Assembly: GCF_036227265.1 (NCBI RefSeq)
Contig: NZ_CP109446.1
Coordinates: forward strand, 6,713,001 to 6,777,000
Direction: 5' to 3'
Source of the DNA: Streptomyces sp. NBC_01476
Lineage (GTDB): Bacteria > Actinomycetota > Actinomycetes > Streptomycetales > Streptomycetaceae
DNA: 64,000 bases
Of this stretch, positions 1 to 8,353 are shown piece by piece; position 1 is the first letter of the stretch; every line of letters begins with the position of its first letter. The notes beneath the pieces are model-generated. The model was not told the origin of the DNA, ran no database searches, and saw only the letters and a list, made by a program, of their open reading frames with translations. The translations under genes and the position numbers were made by a program.

Positions 1-38
1 TCCGCCAGCACGGCACGCACCGCCTGCGCGTCGGCCAC
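1..38 (-). CDS. 5' fragment of an unidentified gene leaving the left edge
   Basis: On the minus strand a GTG at position 38 opens a frame that reads MADAQAVRAVLA up to the window edge. It is preceded at a spacing of about 6 nt by a GGAAGGGG ribosome-binding-like stretch. Only 12 residues are visible, so no function can be given. It would be divergent from the ABC-F gene, with the 208 bp between them serving as promoter space. Confidence 0.35.
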   Translation of the reverse strand, partial: MADAQAVRAVLA

Positions 39-246
39 GGGCCACCCCTTCCGGTCACACTGCGGAACGAGCGTGGCAGGGGCCGGAAAAACAATCAAGC
101 GTGCTTGCATTTTTCCCCCACGAGAACCTCACCCCCCACCCACGCGCCACCGCCGACCCACGCGCCACCGCCCACCCCGCCCCGCGGGCGCCCCCCCGTA
201 AACCGGTCGGAGGCTCGCCCCCGCAGCGGATAAAATCCGGAATCTG

Positions 247-1887
247 ATGAGTGCCACTCTCGTTGCCAAGAATCTCGCCGCCGGGCACGGCGACCGTGCG
301 TTGTTCAGCGGGCTCGACCTGGTCGTCGCGCCGGGGGACGTGATCGGTCTGGTCGGTGCCAACGGGGCCGGGAAGTCGACGCTGCTGCGGCTGCTCGCCG
401 GGCTCGCCACCCCGGAGGACGGCACGCTGCGGCTCAATCCGCCGACGGCGACCGTCGGGCATCTGCCGCAGGAGCCCGAGCGGCGGCCCGGCGGCGAGAC
501 CGTACGGGAGTTCCTGGCCCGCAGGACCGGGGTCGCGGCAGCGCAGGCCGCACTGGACGCCGCCACCCAGGCGCTGGTCGACGCGGCGCCCGGCGCCGAC
601 GACGCCTACGCCGACGGTCTGGAGCGCTGGCTGGCGCTGGGCGGCGCCGACCTCGACGAGCGGGCCGAGGAGGCCGCCGCCACCCTCGGCCTCGGTGTCA
701 GCCTCGACCTGGAGATGTACGCACTCTCCGGCGGCCAGGCCGCCCGCGCCGGCCTCGCCTCACTGCTGCTCAGCCGGTACGACGTCTTCCTGCTGGACGA
801 GCCCACCAACGACCTGGACCTCGACGGCCTGGAGCGGCTGGAGAAGTTCGTCACCGGCCTGCGCGCCGGCACCGTCCTGGTCAGCCACGACCGCGAGTTC
901 CTCACCCGTACCGTCACCCGTGTCGTCGAACTCGACCTCGCCCAGCAGCAGGTCAACGTCTACGGCGGTGGCTACACCTCGTACCTGGAGGAGCGGGAGA
1001 CCGCCCGCCGGCACGCCCGGGAGGAGTACGAGGAGTACGCCGACACCAGGGCGGGCCTGGAGGCCCGGGCCCGGATGCAGCGCGGCTGGATGGACAAGGG
1101 CCTGCGCAACGCCGTCCGCAAGGCCCCCGACAACGACAAGATCGCCCGCAAGGCCAGGACCGAGAGCAGCGAGAAGCAGGCCGCCAAGGCCCGCCAGACC
1201 GACCGGATGATCGAGCGTCTCGACACCGTGGAGGAGCCCCGCAAGGAGTGGGAGCTGCGGATGGAGATCGCCGCGGCGCCCCGCTCGGGCGCGGTCGTCG
1301 CCACCCTGCGCGGCGCCCGCGTGCGGCGCGGGGACTTCGCCTTCGGCCCGGTGGACCTGCAGATCGACTGGGCCGACCGGGTGGCGATCACCGGCGCCAA
1401 CGGCTCGGGCAAGTCCACCCTGCTGGCCGCGCTGCTCGGCCGGCTGCCGCTGGACGAAGGGCAGGCCACCCTCGGCCCCGGCGTACTGATCGGCGAGGTC
1501 GACCAGGCCAGGGCGCTCTTCCGCGGCGACGAACCGCTGCTGGACGCCTTCCGGGCCCCCGCGCCCGACCTGGATCCGGCCGACATCCGCACCCTGCTCG
1601 CCAAGTTCGGTCTCAAGGCGGCCCATGTGCTGCGGCCCGCGGCCACCTTGTCGCCCGGTGAGCGCACCCGCGCCGCCCTGGCACTGCTCCAGGCCCGCGG
1701 CGTCAATCTGCTGGTGCTCGACGAGCCCACCAACCACCTCGACCTGCCGGCCATCGAGCAACTGGAGGCGGCACTGGCCGCGTACCAGGGCACCTTGCTG
1801 CTGGTCACCCACGACCGGCGGATGCTGGACGCCGTCGACGTCACCCGCCGCATCGAGGTCGCCGACGGGCGGATCACCGAGCGCTGA
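247..1887 (+). CDS. ABC-F family ATP-binding protein
   Basis: This 546-residue soluble protein has two fused ABC ATPase domains and no membrane segment, the layout of ABC-F translation factors and antibiotic-resistance proteins that act on the ribosome. Domain 1 has a Walker A GANGAGKST (37-45), signature LSGGQ (from 160) and Walker B VFLLDEPTND. Domain 2 has GANGSGKST (383-391), a degenerate signature LSPGE (from 468) and LLVLDEPTNH. A charged Lys/Arg-rich linker lies between them (about 255-325). ATP hydrolysis is expected; whether it protects the ribosome from a drug or is a housekeeping factor cannot be decided here. The ATG start has no strong ribosome-binding site. The 208-bp upstream region could hold an attenuator, which is common for resistance ABC-Fs, but I see no clear leader peptide. 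Confidence 0.92.
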   Translation: MSATLVAKNLAAGHGDRALFSGLDLVVAPGDVIGLVGANGAGKSTLLRLLAGLATPEDGTLRLNPPTATVGHLPQEPERRPGGETVREFLARRTGVAAAQAALDAATQALVDAAPGADDAYADGLERWLALGGADLDERAEEAAATLGLGVSLDLEMYALSGGQAARAGLASLLLSRYDVFLLDEPTNDLDLDGLERLEKFVTGLRAGTVLVSHDREFLTRTVTRVVELDLAQQQVNVYGGGYTSYLEERETARRHAREEYEEYADTRAGLEARARMQRGWMDKGLRNAVRKAPDNDKIARKARTESSEKQAAKARQTDRMIERLDTVEEPRKEWELRMEIAAAPRSGAVVATLRGARVRRGDFAFGPVDLQIDWADRVAITGANGSGKSTLLAALLGRLPLDEGQATLGPGVLIGEVDQARALFRGDEPLLDAFRAPAPDLDPADIRTLLAKFGLKAAHVLRPAATLSPGERTRAALALLQARGVNLLVLDEPTNHLDLPAIEQLEAALAAYQGTLLLVTHDRRMLDAVDVTRRIEVADGRITER

Positions 1888-1982
1888 GCCGCCGCCCGTA
1901 CGAGACCCGGGCAGGGAACCGCTTCCGCCTCCGCCGCGTCACATCCCCGACCGGACACCCGGGGCACGGTGAGGGAGGAAGA

Positions 1983-2429
1983 GTGGGGAAGCGGATACGC
2001 ACTCGGACACCGGCCGTGCTGGCCGCCGTGGCCGCGGCCGCCGTGCTGATCGCGGGCTGCGGTTCGGACGGCGGTTCCGGCGGGAGTACGAGCGGCGGCT
2101 CGGGCGGCGGCTCGGGCGGCGGGGGAAGTACGACACCCTCCGCGCCGGGCAGTTCGGCGGGGTGCGGCGATGTCGTGCTCACCCCGACCAGCGGCAGCGA
2201 GGTCTGTGTGGGGCTCGGCCGCACCCTGCGGCTGGACTTCGGCCAGGGGAACAACTCCGCCCACGCGACCGGCACCGCACTCACCCAGATCTCCCCAGGC
2301 GTCTTCCGTGGCGCCCGGGCGGGCAGCGCCGAGCTGAGCGGTCAGCGGCGCCTGTGCCCGACCGCGAAGCCCGGGGAAGTCGCGTGTGACGGCATCGCCG
2401 GGTGGCGGGTCACCGTCCGGGTGCGCTGA
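1983..2429 (+). CDS. putative small lipoprotein
   Basis: This 148-residue protein starts at GTG, preceded by a GGGAGGAAGA ribosome-binding stretch. The N-terminus is a lipoprotein signal: basic residues (KRIRTRT), an Ala/Val-rich hydrophobic stretch and a lipobox LIAG-C with Cys26. A Gly/Ser-rich flexible linker follows (about 27-60), then a compact C-terminal domain of about 90 residues with four Cys that could form two disulfides outside the membrane. I do not recognise the domain. It stands alone, 95 bp after the ABC-F gene and facing the protease gene across a shared terminator. The function is unknown. Confidence 0.8.
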   Translation: MGKRIRTRTPAVLAAVAAAAVLIAGCGSDGGSGGSTSGGSGGGSGGGGSTTPSAPGSSAGCGDVVLTPTSGSEVCVGLGRTLRLDFGQGNNSAHATGTALTQISPGVFRGARAGSAELSGQRRLCPTAKPGEVACDGIAGWRVTVRVR

Positions 2430-2451
2430 GCAGACGTGCCCGGCGGTGACG

Positions 2452-2498
2452 GACGAAGGACCCGGACCGGCAATGGGGGCCGGTCCGGGTCCTTCGTC
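2452..2498. terminator. 20-bp hairpin, bidirectional terminator
   Basis: Arms 2452-2471 and 2479-2498 are perfectly complementary over 20 bp (GACGAAGGACCCGGACCGGC on the left), with a 7-nt loop. The hairpin lies between the stops of two convergent genes, the lipoprotein and the S53 protease, as expected for a shared terminator. Confidence 0.85.
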
Positions 2499-2542
2499 TT
2501 GTCGCTGATTGTCGCTGAGTCTTTCCCTGCTCCTTCAGGTGA

Positions 2543-4603
2543 TCAGCTGACGCTGACCGCCGTGTCGTCGATGAGGAAGCTGGTGGAGAGGGAGCTGTCC
2601 TCGGTGCCGGTGAACTTCAGGGTGACGGTCTGGCCGATGTAGGGGGTGAGGCTGACGCTGCGCTGGACGTAGCCGGTGCCCTTGTTGGCGTTGGAGTAGC
2701 TGGCGATGGTGGTGGAGCCGGCCTGGACGGTGAGCTTGTCGTAGGCGGTGCTGCTGGTCTCCTGGGAGCTGATGTAGAGGTAGTAGGTGAAGGTGGCGCT
2801 GGTGCAGGTGGCGGGGATGGTCACCGACTGGGAGAGGGTGTCGGTGTGGGTGGTGCCGTAGCCGTCGAGCCAGGCCTTGTAGGAGCCGGTGTGGGCGGGG
2901 GCGCCGGTGCTGTTGTCGATGACGCCGGTGGACTGGGTCCAGCCGGTGGCGCCTGATTCGAAGCCGGGGTTGGTGAGGAGCTGGCCGGCGGTGCAGCCTC
3001 CGCCGCCGCCTGAGCTGGTGACGGTCCAGGTGAAGGAGGCCGAGCCGGTGGCGTTGGTGGAGTCCGTGGCGGTGACGGTGACGCTGGAGGTGCCGGTGGC
3101 GGTGGGGGTGCCGGAGATCAGGCCGGTGGAGGCGTTGATCGACAGCCCGGCCGGCAGGCCCGTCGCACTGTAGGTCAGGGTCTGGCCGGAGGCCGAGTCA
3201 GTGGCGTGGACCTGCAGGCTGGCCGCGGTGTTCACCTGCGTCGACTGGTTGCCCGGGCTGGTGACCGTCACCGTGTTGCCGCCGGTCGAGCCGCCGTTGG
3301 TGAAGGCCGCGGTGCCGTTCGGGGTGCCGAGGCCGGTCGGACCGTCGTAGCCGGACTTGGCGGTGCACAGGTAGCTGCTGCCGCACGAGCCGTTGGCGCC
3401 GCTGGTCACGTCGTTGAGCGACCCGGTGTGGGAGTAGGGGTAGGAGGCGGGGACCGTACCGGCCGCGGGGGTGCCGGCCAGCGCGTAGACCGAGGCGATG
3501 ATCGGCGACGAGGCACTGGTGCCGCCGTAGACCTGCCAGCCGCTCGCCTGGTAGCTGTCGTAGACGGCCAGACCGGTGTTCGGGTCGGCGACCGCGGAGA
3601 CGTCGGCGATGGTGCGCTTGCTGCAGCCGGTGTCGGTCTGCCAGGACTGCTTGGTGTCGTAGGCGGAGCAGCCGGAGCCGGCGCCTTCACCACCGGAGCT
3701 GGAGCCCCACACCGACTCGGTCCAGCCGCGCGAGGAGCCGCTGGACCGGCTCAGCGAGGTGCCGCCGACCGCGGTGACGTACTTGGAGGCGGCCGGGTAT
3801 TCGGCGCCGTAGCCCTCGTCGCCTGAGCTGACGGTGATGGCGACGCCCGGGTGGTTGAAGTACGAGCTGTCGTAGGAGGTGTCCGAGGACGACTCGCTGC
3901 CGCCGTAGCTGTTGGAGACGTACTTCGCGCCGAGCGACACGGCGGTGTTCACCGCGGTGCCCAGGTTGGACATGCTCGCCGAGGTCGCCTCGACCAGCAG
4001 GATGTGGCACTGCGGGCAGACCGCGCTGACCATGTCGAGGTCGAGCGAGATCTCACCGGCCCAGCCGGAGTCCGGGCTCGGGTAGCTGGTGCCGCCGGTC
4101 TGGTTGACCTTCTTGAAGCAGCCGTTGGCCGTGGTGCAGGCCGACAGGCCGTACTGCGAGCGGTAGGTGCCCAGGTCGGCCTCGGCGTTGGGGTCGTCCT
4201 GCGCGTCCACGATGGCCACCGTAGCGCCGGATCCGGCGCTCGACGGCAGGGCGTAGGCGCTGCGCAGGTCGGTGGGGCCGTAGCCGGACGGGGTGGCGTT
4301 CGGGGTGATGCCGAGGTGGTGCACCACGTCGGTGCGCACCAGCGACAGACAGGACATGTATCCCTGCTTGGCGGGGGTGGCACAGACGCGCTCGGTCTGC
4401 GGGGTGGACGCCTGGACGGAGATCCGGGGGGCTGCCTTGGCGGCAGGGTGGACGGCCGCCGGAGCGGCGGCGACGGACGGCGCGGCGGTGGCCATGAGGC
4501 CGCCGGTGACGAGGGCGCCGGTCGCGACGAGCGCGAGGGTGGCGCGGCGGACAGCCCGCGCGACCCGGCCGGGACTCTTCAACTGCAATGAACTGCCCTC
4601 CAT
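2543..4603 (-). CDS. secreted S53 (sedolisin-type) peptidase with Ig-like and C-terminal beta-rich domains
   Basis: This is an exported serine-carboxyl peptidase. Starting at the second Met (4603) gives 686 residues; an upstream ATG at 4648 is also open but puts 15 extra residues before the signal peptide. A signal sequence with an RR pair and a hydrophobic core (ATLALVATGALVTGG) comes first. The catalytic domain shows the S53 Glu/Asp pair in GEISLDLDM, the oxyanion Asp in SSGDEG and the nucleophile in GGTSASSP. The large pro-kumamolisin propeptide usual in S53 enzymes looks absent or very short (about 60-90 residues). C-terminal to the catalytic domain are a putative Ig (He_PIG-like) domain, a Ser/Gly linker and a beta-rich domain of about 150 residues, probably for substrate or surface binding. 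It is the only gene on its strand here. Confidence 0.93.
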   Translation of the reverse strand: MEGSSLQLKSPGRVARAVRRATLALVATGALVTGGLMATAAPSVAAAPAAVHPAAKAAPRISVQASTPQTERVCATPAKQGYMSCLSLVRTDVVHHLGITPNATPSGYGPTDLRSAYALPSSAGSGATVAIVDAQDDPNAEADLGTYRSQYGLSACTTANGCFKKVNQTGGTSYPSPDSGWAGEISLDLDMVSAVCPQCHILLVEATSASMSNLGTAVNTAVSLGAKYVSNSYGGSESSSDTSYDSSYFNHPGVAITVSSGDEGYGAEYPAASKYVTAVGGTSLSRSSGSSRGWTESVWGSSSGGEGAGSGCSAYDTKQSWQTDTGCSKRTIADVSAVADPNTGLAVYDSYQASGWQVYGGTSASSPIIASVYALAGTPAAGTVPASYPYSHTGSLNDVTSGANGSCGSSYLCTAKSGYDGPTGLGTPNGTAAFTNGGSTGGNTVTVTSPGNQSTQVNTAASLQVHATDSASGQTLTYSATGLPAGLSINASTGLISGTPTATGTSSVTVTATDSTNATGSASFTWTVTSSGGGGGCTAGQLLTNPGFESGATGWTQSTGVIDNSTGAPAHTGSYKAWLDGYGTTHTDTLSQSVTIPATCTSATFTYYLYISSQETSSTAYDKLTVQAGSTTIASYSNANKGTGYVQRSVSLTPYIGQTVTLKFTGTEDSSLSTSFLIDDTAVSVS

Positions 4604-4966
4604 GGGGGGATCGGCTCCCAATGGGCTGTTCCGTACGGCCGGCGTCATATGTCAAGCGCATGACAATCCGTTGACCGAGGGGCTGGTCAAGGTCATGACA
4701 ATCTTGCAACCGATCGCACGGTGGTACGGCATCGCCCGGGACTGCGTGTGGCGCACGTTCACTGGTGATCTGGCTGTCAATGACGGTCAACGACTGTCAA
4801 CGGCTGCCAACTCCTGCTGACTGCCACCCCGTTGAGTGGTGACCGGACTGAAGGTAGTGAGCGGTGCGTCAAGGGATTACCGGGGAATGGCAAAGGATTC
4901 CCCCCGGCTTCCACCATCCGCCCCGCGCTTCCGCCGGACGATCTCCGCCGTATACCTTGAGGCGCC
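4604..4966. promoter_or_regulatory. divergent promoter region between protease and TrmB-type regulator
   Basis: About 360 bp without a gene separates the protease (minus) from the TrmB-like regulator (plus). It contains the 10-mer CATGACAATC twice (4659-4668 and 4694-4703, 35 bp apart) and, farther out, four 10-bp phased repeats (listed separately). On the minus strand these read GATTGTCATG and GTTGACAG, so both sets could be regulator sites or -35-like elements for the protease. A GAGG ribosome-binding site lies just before the TrmB ATG. Confidence 0.5.
4774..4813. repeat. four tandem 10-bp repeats, helically phased
   Basis: The units are CTGTCAATGA, CGGTCAACGA, CTGTCAACGG and CTGCCAACTC, each 10 bp long and related as CNGYCAANNN. 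The period equals about one helical turn, so equivalent bases face the same side of the DNA. They lie in the divergent region upstream of the protease gene. Confidence 0.7.
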
Positions 4967-5782
4967 ATGGAGACGGAGGAAGGACCGGTCAACGACCTCG
5001 TGGCGCTGGGCCTGGCCCGCTACGAGGCCCGGGTCTACCTCGCGCTCATCCGCCGCGAGTCGTACACCGCGGCCGAGGTCGCCCGCGAGGCGGATGTACC
5101 GCGGCAGCGCGTCTACGACGTGCTCGACGCGCTGGTCCGCCGGCGGTTGGCCACCGCCCACCCCGGCCGGGTCGCCACCTTCTCCGCGGTCGCGCCGGAA
5201 CTGGCCGTCGCCCGGCTGATGACGCTGCAGCGCGAGACGCTGGAACGGCTCGACCGAGTCTCCTCGACCCTGACCGCCGCCCTCGTCCCGGTCTGGTCCG
5301 ACGGCCGCACCCACACCGTCCCGCTGGACTACGTCGAGATCCTGCGCGACCCCAAGGCCATCGCCGAGGCGTTCCTGGACATCCAGGCCCAGGCGAGGAA
5401 CGAACTGCTCAGCTTCTGCAAACCGCCCTTCGTCGCCCCGGCGCTGAACACCCCGGGCATCAAGGCGGTACGGCGGCTGCGCCGGGCCGGCGGCTCGGTC
5501 CGGGCGGTCTACACCCACGAGGCGCTGGACGACGACGACGTCCTGGAGAACGTGCGCCGCTCGCGGGCCGCGGGGGAGGAGAGCCGTTTCGCCGCGGAGC
5601 TGCCGCTGAAGCTGGTGGTCGCGGACGCGACCCTGGTGCTCTGTGACATGCCCGACCCGGTGGCCGGGACCGGAGCCACCACCGCGCTCTACATCGAGCA
5701 CCCCGCGCTCGCCGCGTGCCTGCGGCTGGCCTTCCTCACGGTGTGGGATGGAGCACAGGCGGAACCGGTGGGCAGGCCCTGA
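4967..5782 (+). CDS. TrmB family transcriptional regulator
   Basis: This 271-residue DNA-binding regulator has an N-terminal winged helix typical of TrmB (about 8-75, including YTAAEVAREADVPRQRVYDVL and a wing RRRLATAHPGRVATF). A short helical region (75-100) leads into a C-terminal sensor domain of about 170 residues. Archaeal TrmB proteins sense sugars; in streptomycetes the ligands are mostly unknown. The ATG start has GAGG six bases upstream; a GTG 21 bp downstream is an alternative. The gene is divergent from the S53 protease and shares its 360-bp promoter region, so the protease is the obvious candidate target. That link is inferred from position only. Confidence 0.85.
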   Translation: METEEGPVNDLVALGLARYEARVYLALIRRESYTAAEVAREADVPRQRVYDVLDALVRRRLATAHPGRVATFSAVAPELAVARLMTLQRETLERLDRVSSTLTAALVPVWSDGRTHTVPLDYVEILRDPKAIAEAFLDIQAQARNELLSFCKPPFVAPALNTPGIKAVRRLRRAGGSVRAVYTHEALDDDDVLENVRRSRAAGEESRFAAELPLKLVVADATLVLCDMPDPVAGTGATTALYIEHPALAACLRLAFLTVWDGAQAEPVGRP

Positions 5783-5872
5783 CCGGGATTCCCGGCCGGG
5801 AGCGGCTGTGAGGTGCGTCCGGAACCGCGCCGAACAGGCCGGACGGGACATCCCGGGCGTTACAGTGACGGC

Positions 5873-6760
5873 GTGGCCGTGTTCCTGCTCGGAGTCGGTG
5901 CCGCCTGCTGCCTCGGCTGGGGTTTCGTGCTGCAGCAGCGCGCAGCTGCCCGTGCCCCGATCGCGGACTTCCTCTCCTTCCGGCTGCTGCTCGACCTGAT
6001 CCGGATGCCGGACTGGCTGCTGGGCGTGGCGCTGATGGTCTGCGGCCAGGTGCTCGGCGCGGTCGCGCTCGCCTACGGTGAGATCTCCCTCGTCGAGCCG
6101 CTGACCGCGACGAACCTGCTCTTCGCGATGGCGCTGTCCCGCTGGATCACCCGGCAGCCGCTGGGCTGGTCGGGATGGTGCGGTGTCCTCCTGCTGGCAC
6201 TCGGTGTGACCTCCTTCATCGTCGGCGGGCGACCACAGGGCGGCGGCCACGAGGCCGGAGCGCTGCGGCACTGGCTGGTCTTCGGCATCGTCGCCGGGCT
6301 CGCACTGCTGCTCACTCTCAAAGCCCGCAGGCTCCAGCCGTCGGCCGAGGCGGCGCTGCTGGGGCTGGCCGCGGGACTCCTCTACGGGCTCCAGGACGCG
6401 CTCACCCGCGTCTGCGGCCAGATCGTCCAGGACGAGGGCATCGCCAGTCTCTTCACGCACTGGCAGCCCTACGGCGTCGGCGCGATCGGCCTGACCGGCA
6501 TGCTGCTGGTGCAGAGCGCCTTTGAGATGGCCCCGCTGCGGATGTCGCTGCCCTCCCTCACCGCCGCCCAGCCACTGGCCGGTATCGCCTGCGGAGTGGG
6601 CTTCCTCGGCGACCGGCTCCGGGTCACCCCGGGCGCCCTGGCCTGGGAGGTTGCCGGACTGGTCGCGATCGTGATCGGCGTCGTCCTGCTGGGCCGGCAC
6701 CCCGCGATGCCCACCGGCGCCCCGCCCAAGCCGAAGGTGGGCGCGACCCGGGTCGAGTGA
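5873..6760 (+). CDS. EamA/DMT-type multipass membrane transporter
   Basis: The frame is open from 5813, but the GTG at 5873 places the start directly before the first hydrophobic helix (VAVFLLGVGAACCLGW), giving 295 residues. About nine to ten hydrophobic segments follow, arranged as two similar halves, as in drug/metabolite transporters of the EamA fold. A short polar insert (GGRPQGGGHEAG) separates the halves. The substrate cannot be told from the sequence. The gene follows the TrmB regulator by 90 bp on the same strand and may be cotranscribed with it. Confidence 0.82.
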   Translation: MAVFLLGVGAACCLGWGFVLQQRAAARAPIADFLSFRLLLDLIRMPDWLLGVALMVCGQVLGAVALAYGEISLVEPLTATNLLFAMALSRWITRQPLGWSGWCGVLLLALGVTSFIVGGRPQGGGHEAGALRHWLVFGIVAGLALLLTLKARRLQPSAEAALLGLAAGLLYGLQDALTRVCGQIVQDEGIASLFTHWQPYGVGAIGLTGMLLVQSAFEMAPLRMSLPSLTAAQPLAGIACGVGFLGDRLRVTPGALAWEVAGLVAIVIGVVLLGRHPAMPTGAPPKPKVGATRVE

Positions 6761-6771
6761 GGTTCCCCCGC

Positions 6772-7569
6772 TCAGCCGGCCGGCCGGGCCCAGGTGAACC
6801 GCGGCTCGCGGCGCTCCAGGAACGCGGCGATGCCCTCGGCCGCCTCCCGCTCGGCCCCCGCCGGGCGGGGATCGCGGTCGGCGCCCGGTTTCCCCTCCGG
6901 CGGCAGGGCCTTCCCCTCCGGCGGCAGGGCGGCGGACTCCTTCGCGGTGACCTGGGTCAGCTGCGAGCGGGACCCGAGCAGCGCGGTGTACTCGCGCACC
7001 CGCCGGTCCAGCGCGCCGGCCGGCAGCACCTCGTCGACCAGACCGGTCCGCAGCGCCCGCTCGTGGTCGATCAGCTCGGCCGAGAAGAGCAGGTGCTTCG
7101 CGGCCGACGGTCCGGTGAGCGCGACCAGCCGCCGGGTGGTGGCGGCCGGGTAGACGATCCCGAGCCGGGCCGGGGTCACCCCGAAGCGCGCGCCCTCCGC
7201 CGCGAACCGCAGATCGCAGGCGACCGCGAGCTGGCAGCCGCCGCCCACACAGAAGCCGCGGATCACCGCGAGCGTCGGCTTGGGGAAGGCCGCCAGTGCC
7301 TCCTCGGCCGCCACCGACGCGGCCCGGCCCGCCTCGACGCCGCCCGGCCGCGACAGGTCGTTGATGTCCGCGCCGGCGCAGAAGGTGCCGCCCGCGCCGG
7401 TGAGCACCAGCACCCGTACCCGTGGATCGGCGGCCAGCGGTGCCAGCACCTCCGGCAGCGCCTCCCACATGGCGAGCGTCATCGCGTTGCGCCGGGCGGC
7501 GTTGCCGATGGTGACGGTGGCGGTGCCGCCCTCGACGCGCACCAGCAGACCAGGACCTGGCACGGTCAT
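6772..7569 (-). CDS. enoyl-CoA hydratase/isomerase family protein
   Basis: This 265-residue crotonase-fold enzyme has oxyanion-hole segments CAGADINDL (about 85) and CVGGGCQLAVACDLRFA (about 130), followed by GARFGVTPARLGIVYP. It would act on a 2-enoyl-CoA or related acyl-CoA; the exact reaction is not fixed by these motifs. Near the C-terminus a seven-residue stretch, ALPPEGK, occurs twice in tandem, from a 21-bp DNA duplication at 6890-6931 that keeps the frame. It stops 12 bp after the convergent transporter gene. The ATG start (MTVPGPGLLV) leads directly into the first beta strand. Confidence 0.9.
   Translation of the reverse strand: MTVPGPGLLVRVEGGTATVTIGNAARRNAMTLAMWEALPEVLAPLAADPRVRVLVLTGAGGTFCAGADINDLSRPGGVEAGRAASVAAEEALAAFPKPTLAVIRGFCVGGGCQLAVACDLRFAAEGARFGVTPARLGIVYPAATTRRLVALTGPSAAKHLLFSAELIDHERALRTGLVDEVLPAGALDRRVREYTALLGSRSQLTQVTAKESAALPPEGKALPPEGKPGADRDPRPAGAEREAAEGIAAFLERREPRFTWARPAG
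6890..6931. repeat. 21-bp tandem duplication inside the enoyl-CoA hydratase gene
   Basis: Units 6890-6910 and 6911-6931 are identical except for the last base. They add seven residues in frame in a loop near the C-terminus, which suggests recent replication slippage. Confidence 0.85.
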
Positions 7570-7655
7570 ACGGGCCCCTCACCTCTTTCTGGATCTCCGG
7601 CGCTTCCGGCATGCGGAAGATCGGACACTACGGATGGTACGGATCGGACGGAGAT

Positions 7656-7684
7656 CACTTCCGGGCCGCTCACAGCCGGAAGTG
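7656..7684. promoter_or_regulatory. inverted repeat CACTTCCGG / CCGGAAGTG in divergent region
   Basis: Perfect 9-bp arms (7656-7664 and 7676-7684) with an 11-nt spacer lie in the 295-bp gap between the divergent enoyl-CoA hydratase and ATPase genes. They could be an operator. No other gene is seen in the gap. Confidence 0.4.
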
Positions 7685-7864
7685 GTCGCCCCGCGGACTG
7701 ATTGCGTCGGGAAGAGTCGAAAACCGCGGAAAGGCGCGGACTTACGATTTCCTGCACGTGCAGTTGCAACGGGCGTCGACACTTTGACCTGTAAGGCGGA
7801 AGCTGCCGGACGGCCGGCCGCGGATGCGGGGACACGTCACGGGAAGGCGCGGGTGGGTGCGGTC

Positions 7865-8335
7865 ATGGAGGTCCGCGGGAGCGTTCCGACAGGTCAGGCT
7901 CCGGCTCCGAGACCGTACGAGGGGGTGTGGCGGTTCACCGTCCCGGCCATCGACTCGTCCGTCCCGCAGGTGCGGCACGGCGTCCGCGGACTCGTCGCCG
8001 ACCTGGGTGTCCCGATGGAGGAGGACCTGTTCTACGGGTTGCTGCTGATCGTCTCGGAGCTGGTCACCAACGCGGTCAAGCACGCGGCGGTGCTCTCGCC
8101 GGAGATCTCGGTGGAGGTCGCGGTCGGCGCCGAGTGGATCAGGGTCGCCGTCGAGGACAACCACCCCTACCGCCCCAAGGCCCTGGAGACGGACCACGGG
8201 CGTACCGGCGGACGCGGGCTGCTGCTGGTCAAGAGCATCACCGACGACGCAGGCGGCTCCTGCGACGTCACCCAGACCCCGACCGGCGGCAAGGTCATCT
8301 GGGCGGCGCTCCCGTTGCGCGCCGCCGCGGGTTGA
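7865..8335 (+). CDS. small ATP-binding protein, RsbW/SpoIIAB-like histidine-kinase fold
   Basis: This 156-residue stand-alone GHKL ATPase domain has an N-box ELVTNAVKHA (about 63-72), a G1-type VEDNHP and a G2 box GRTGGRGLLLVKSI. It lacks a histidine phosphoacceptor domain, so it is of the anti-sigma-kinase or AbaA-like regulatory class common in Streptomyces. Such proteins bind a sigma factor or antagonist, but no partner gene is adjacent. The frame is open upstream to 7280, but homology begins only at this ATG. The gene ends 18 bp before the stop of the convergent idi gene. Confidence 0.85.
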   Translation: MEVRGSVPTGQAPAPRPYEGVWRFTVPAIDSSVPQVRHGVRGLVADLGVPMEEDLFYGLLLIVSELVTNAVKHAAVLSPEISVEVAVGAEWIRVAVEDNHPYRPKALETDHGRTGGRGLLLVKSITDDAGGSCDVTQTPTGGKVIWAALPLRAAAG

Positions 8336-8353
8336 GCCCCCTCCCGGCCCCGG

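Noticed and set aside
4877-7612. 911-codon minus-strand frame across TrmB and EamA genes
   Set aside because: Antisense to two recognisable proteins; amino-acid composition is unnatural.
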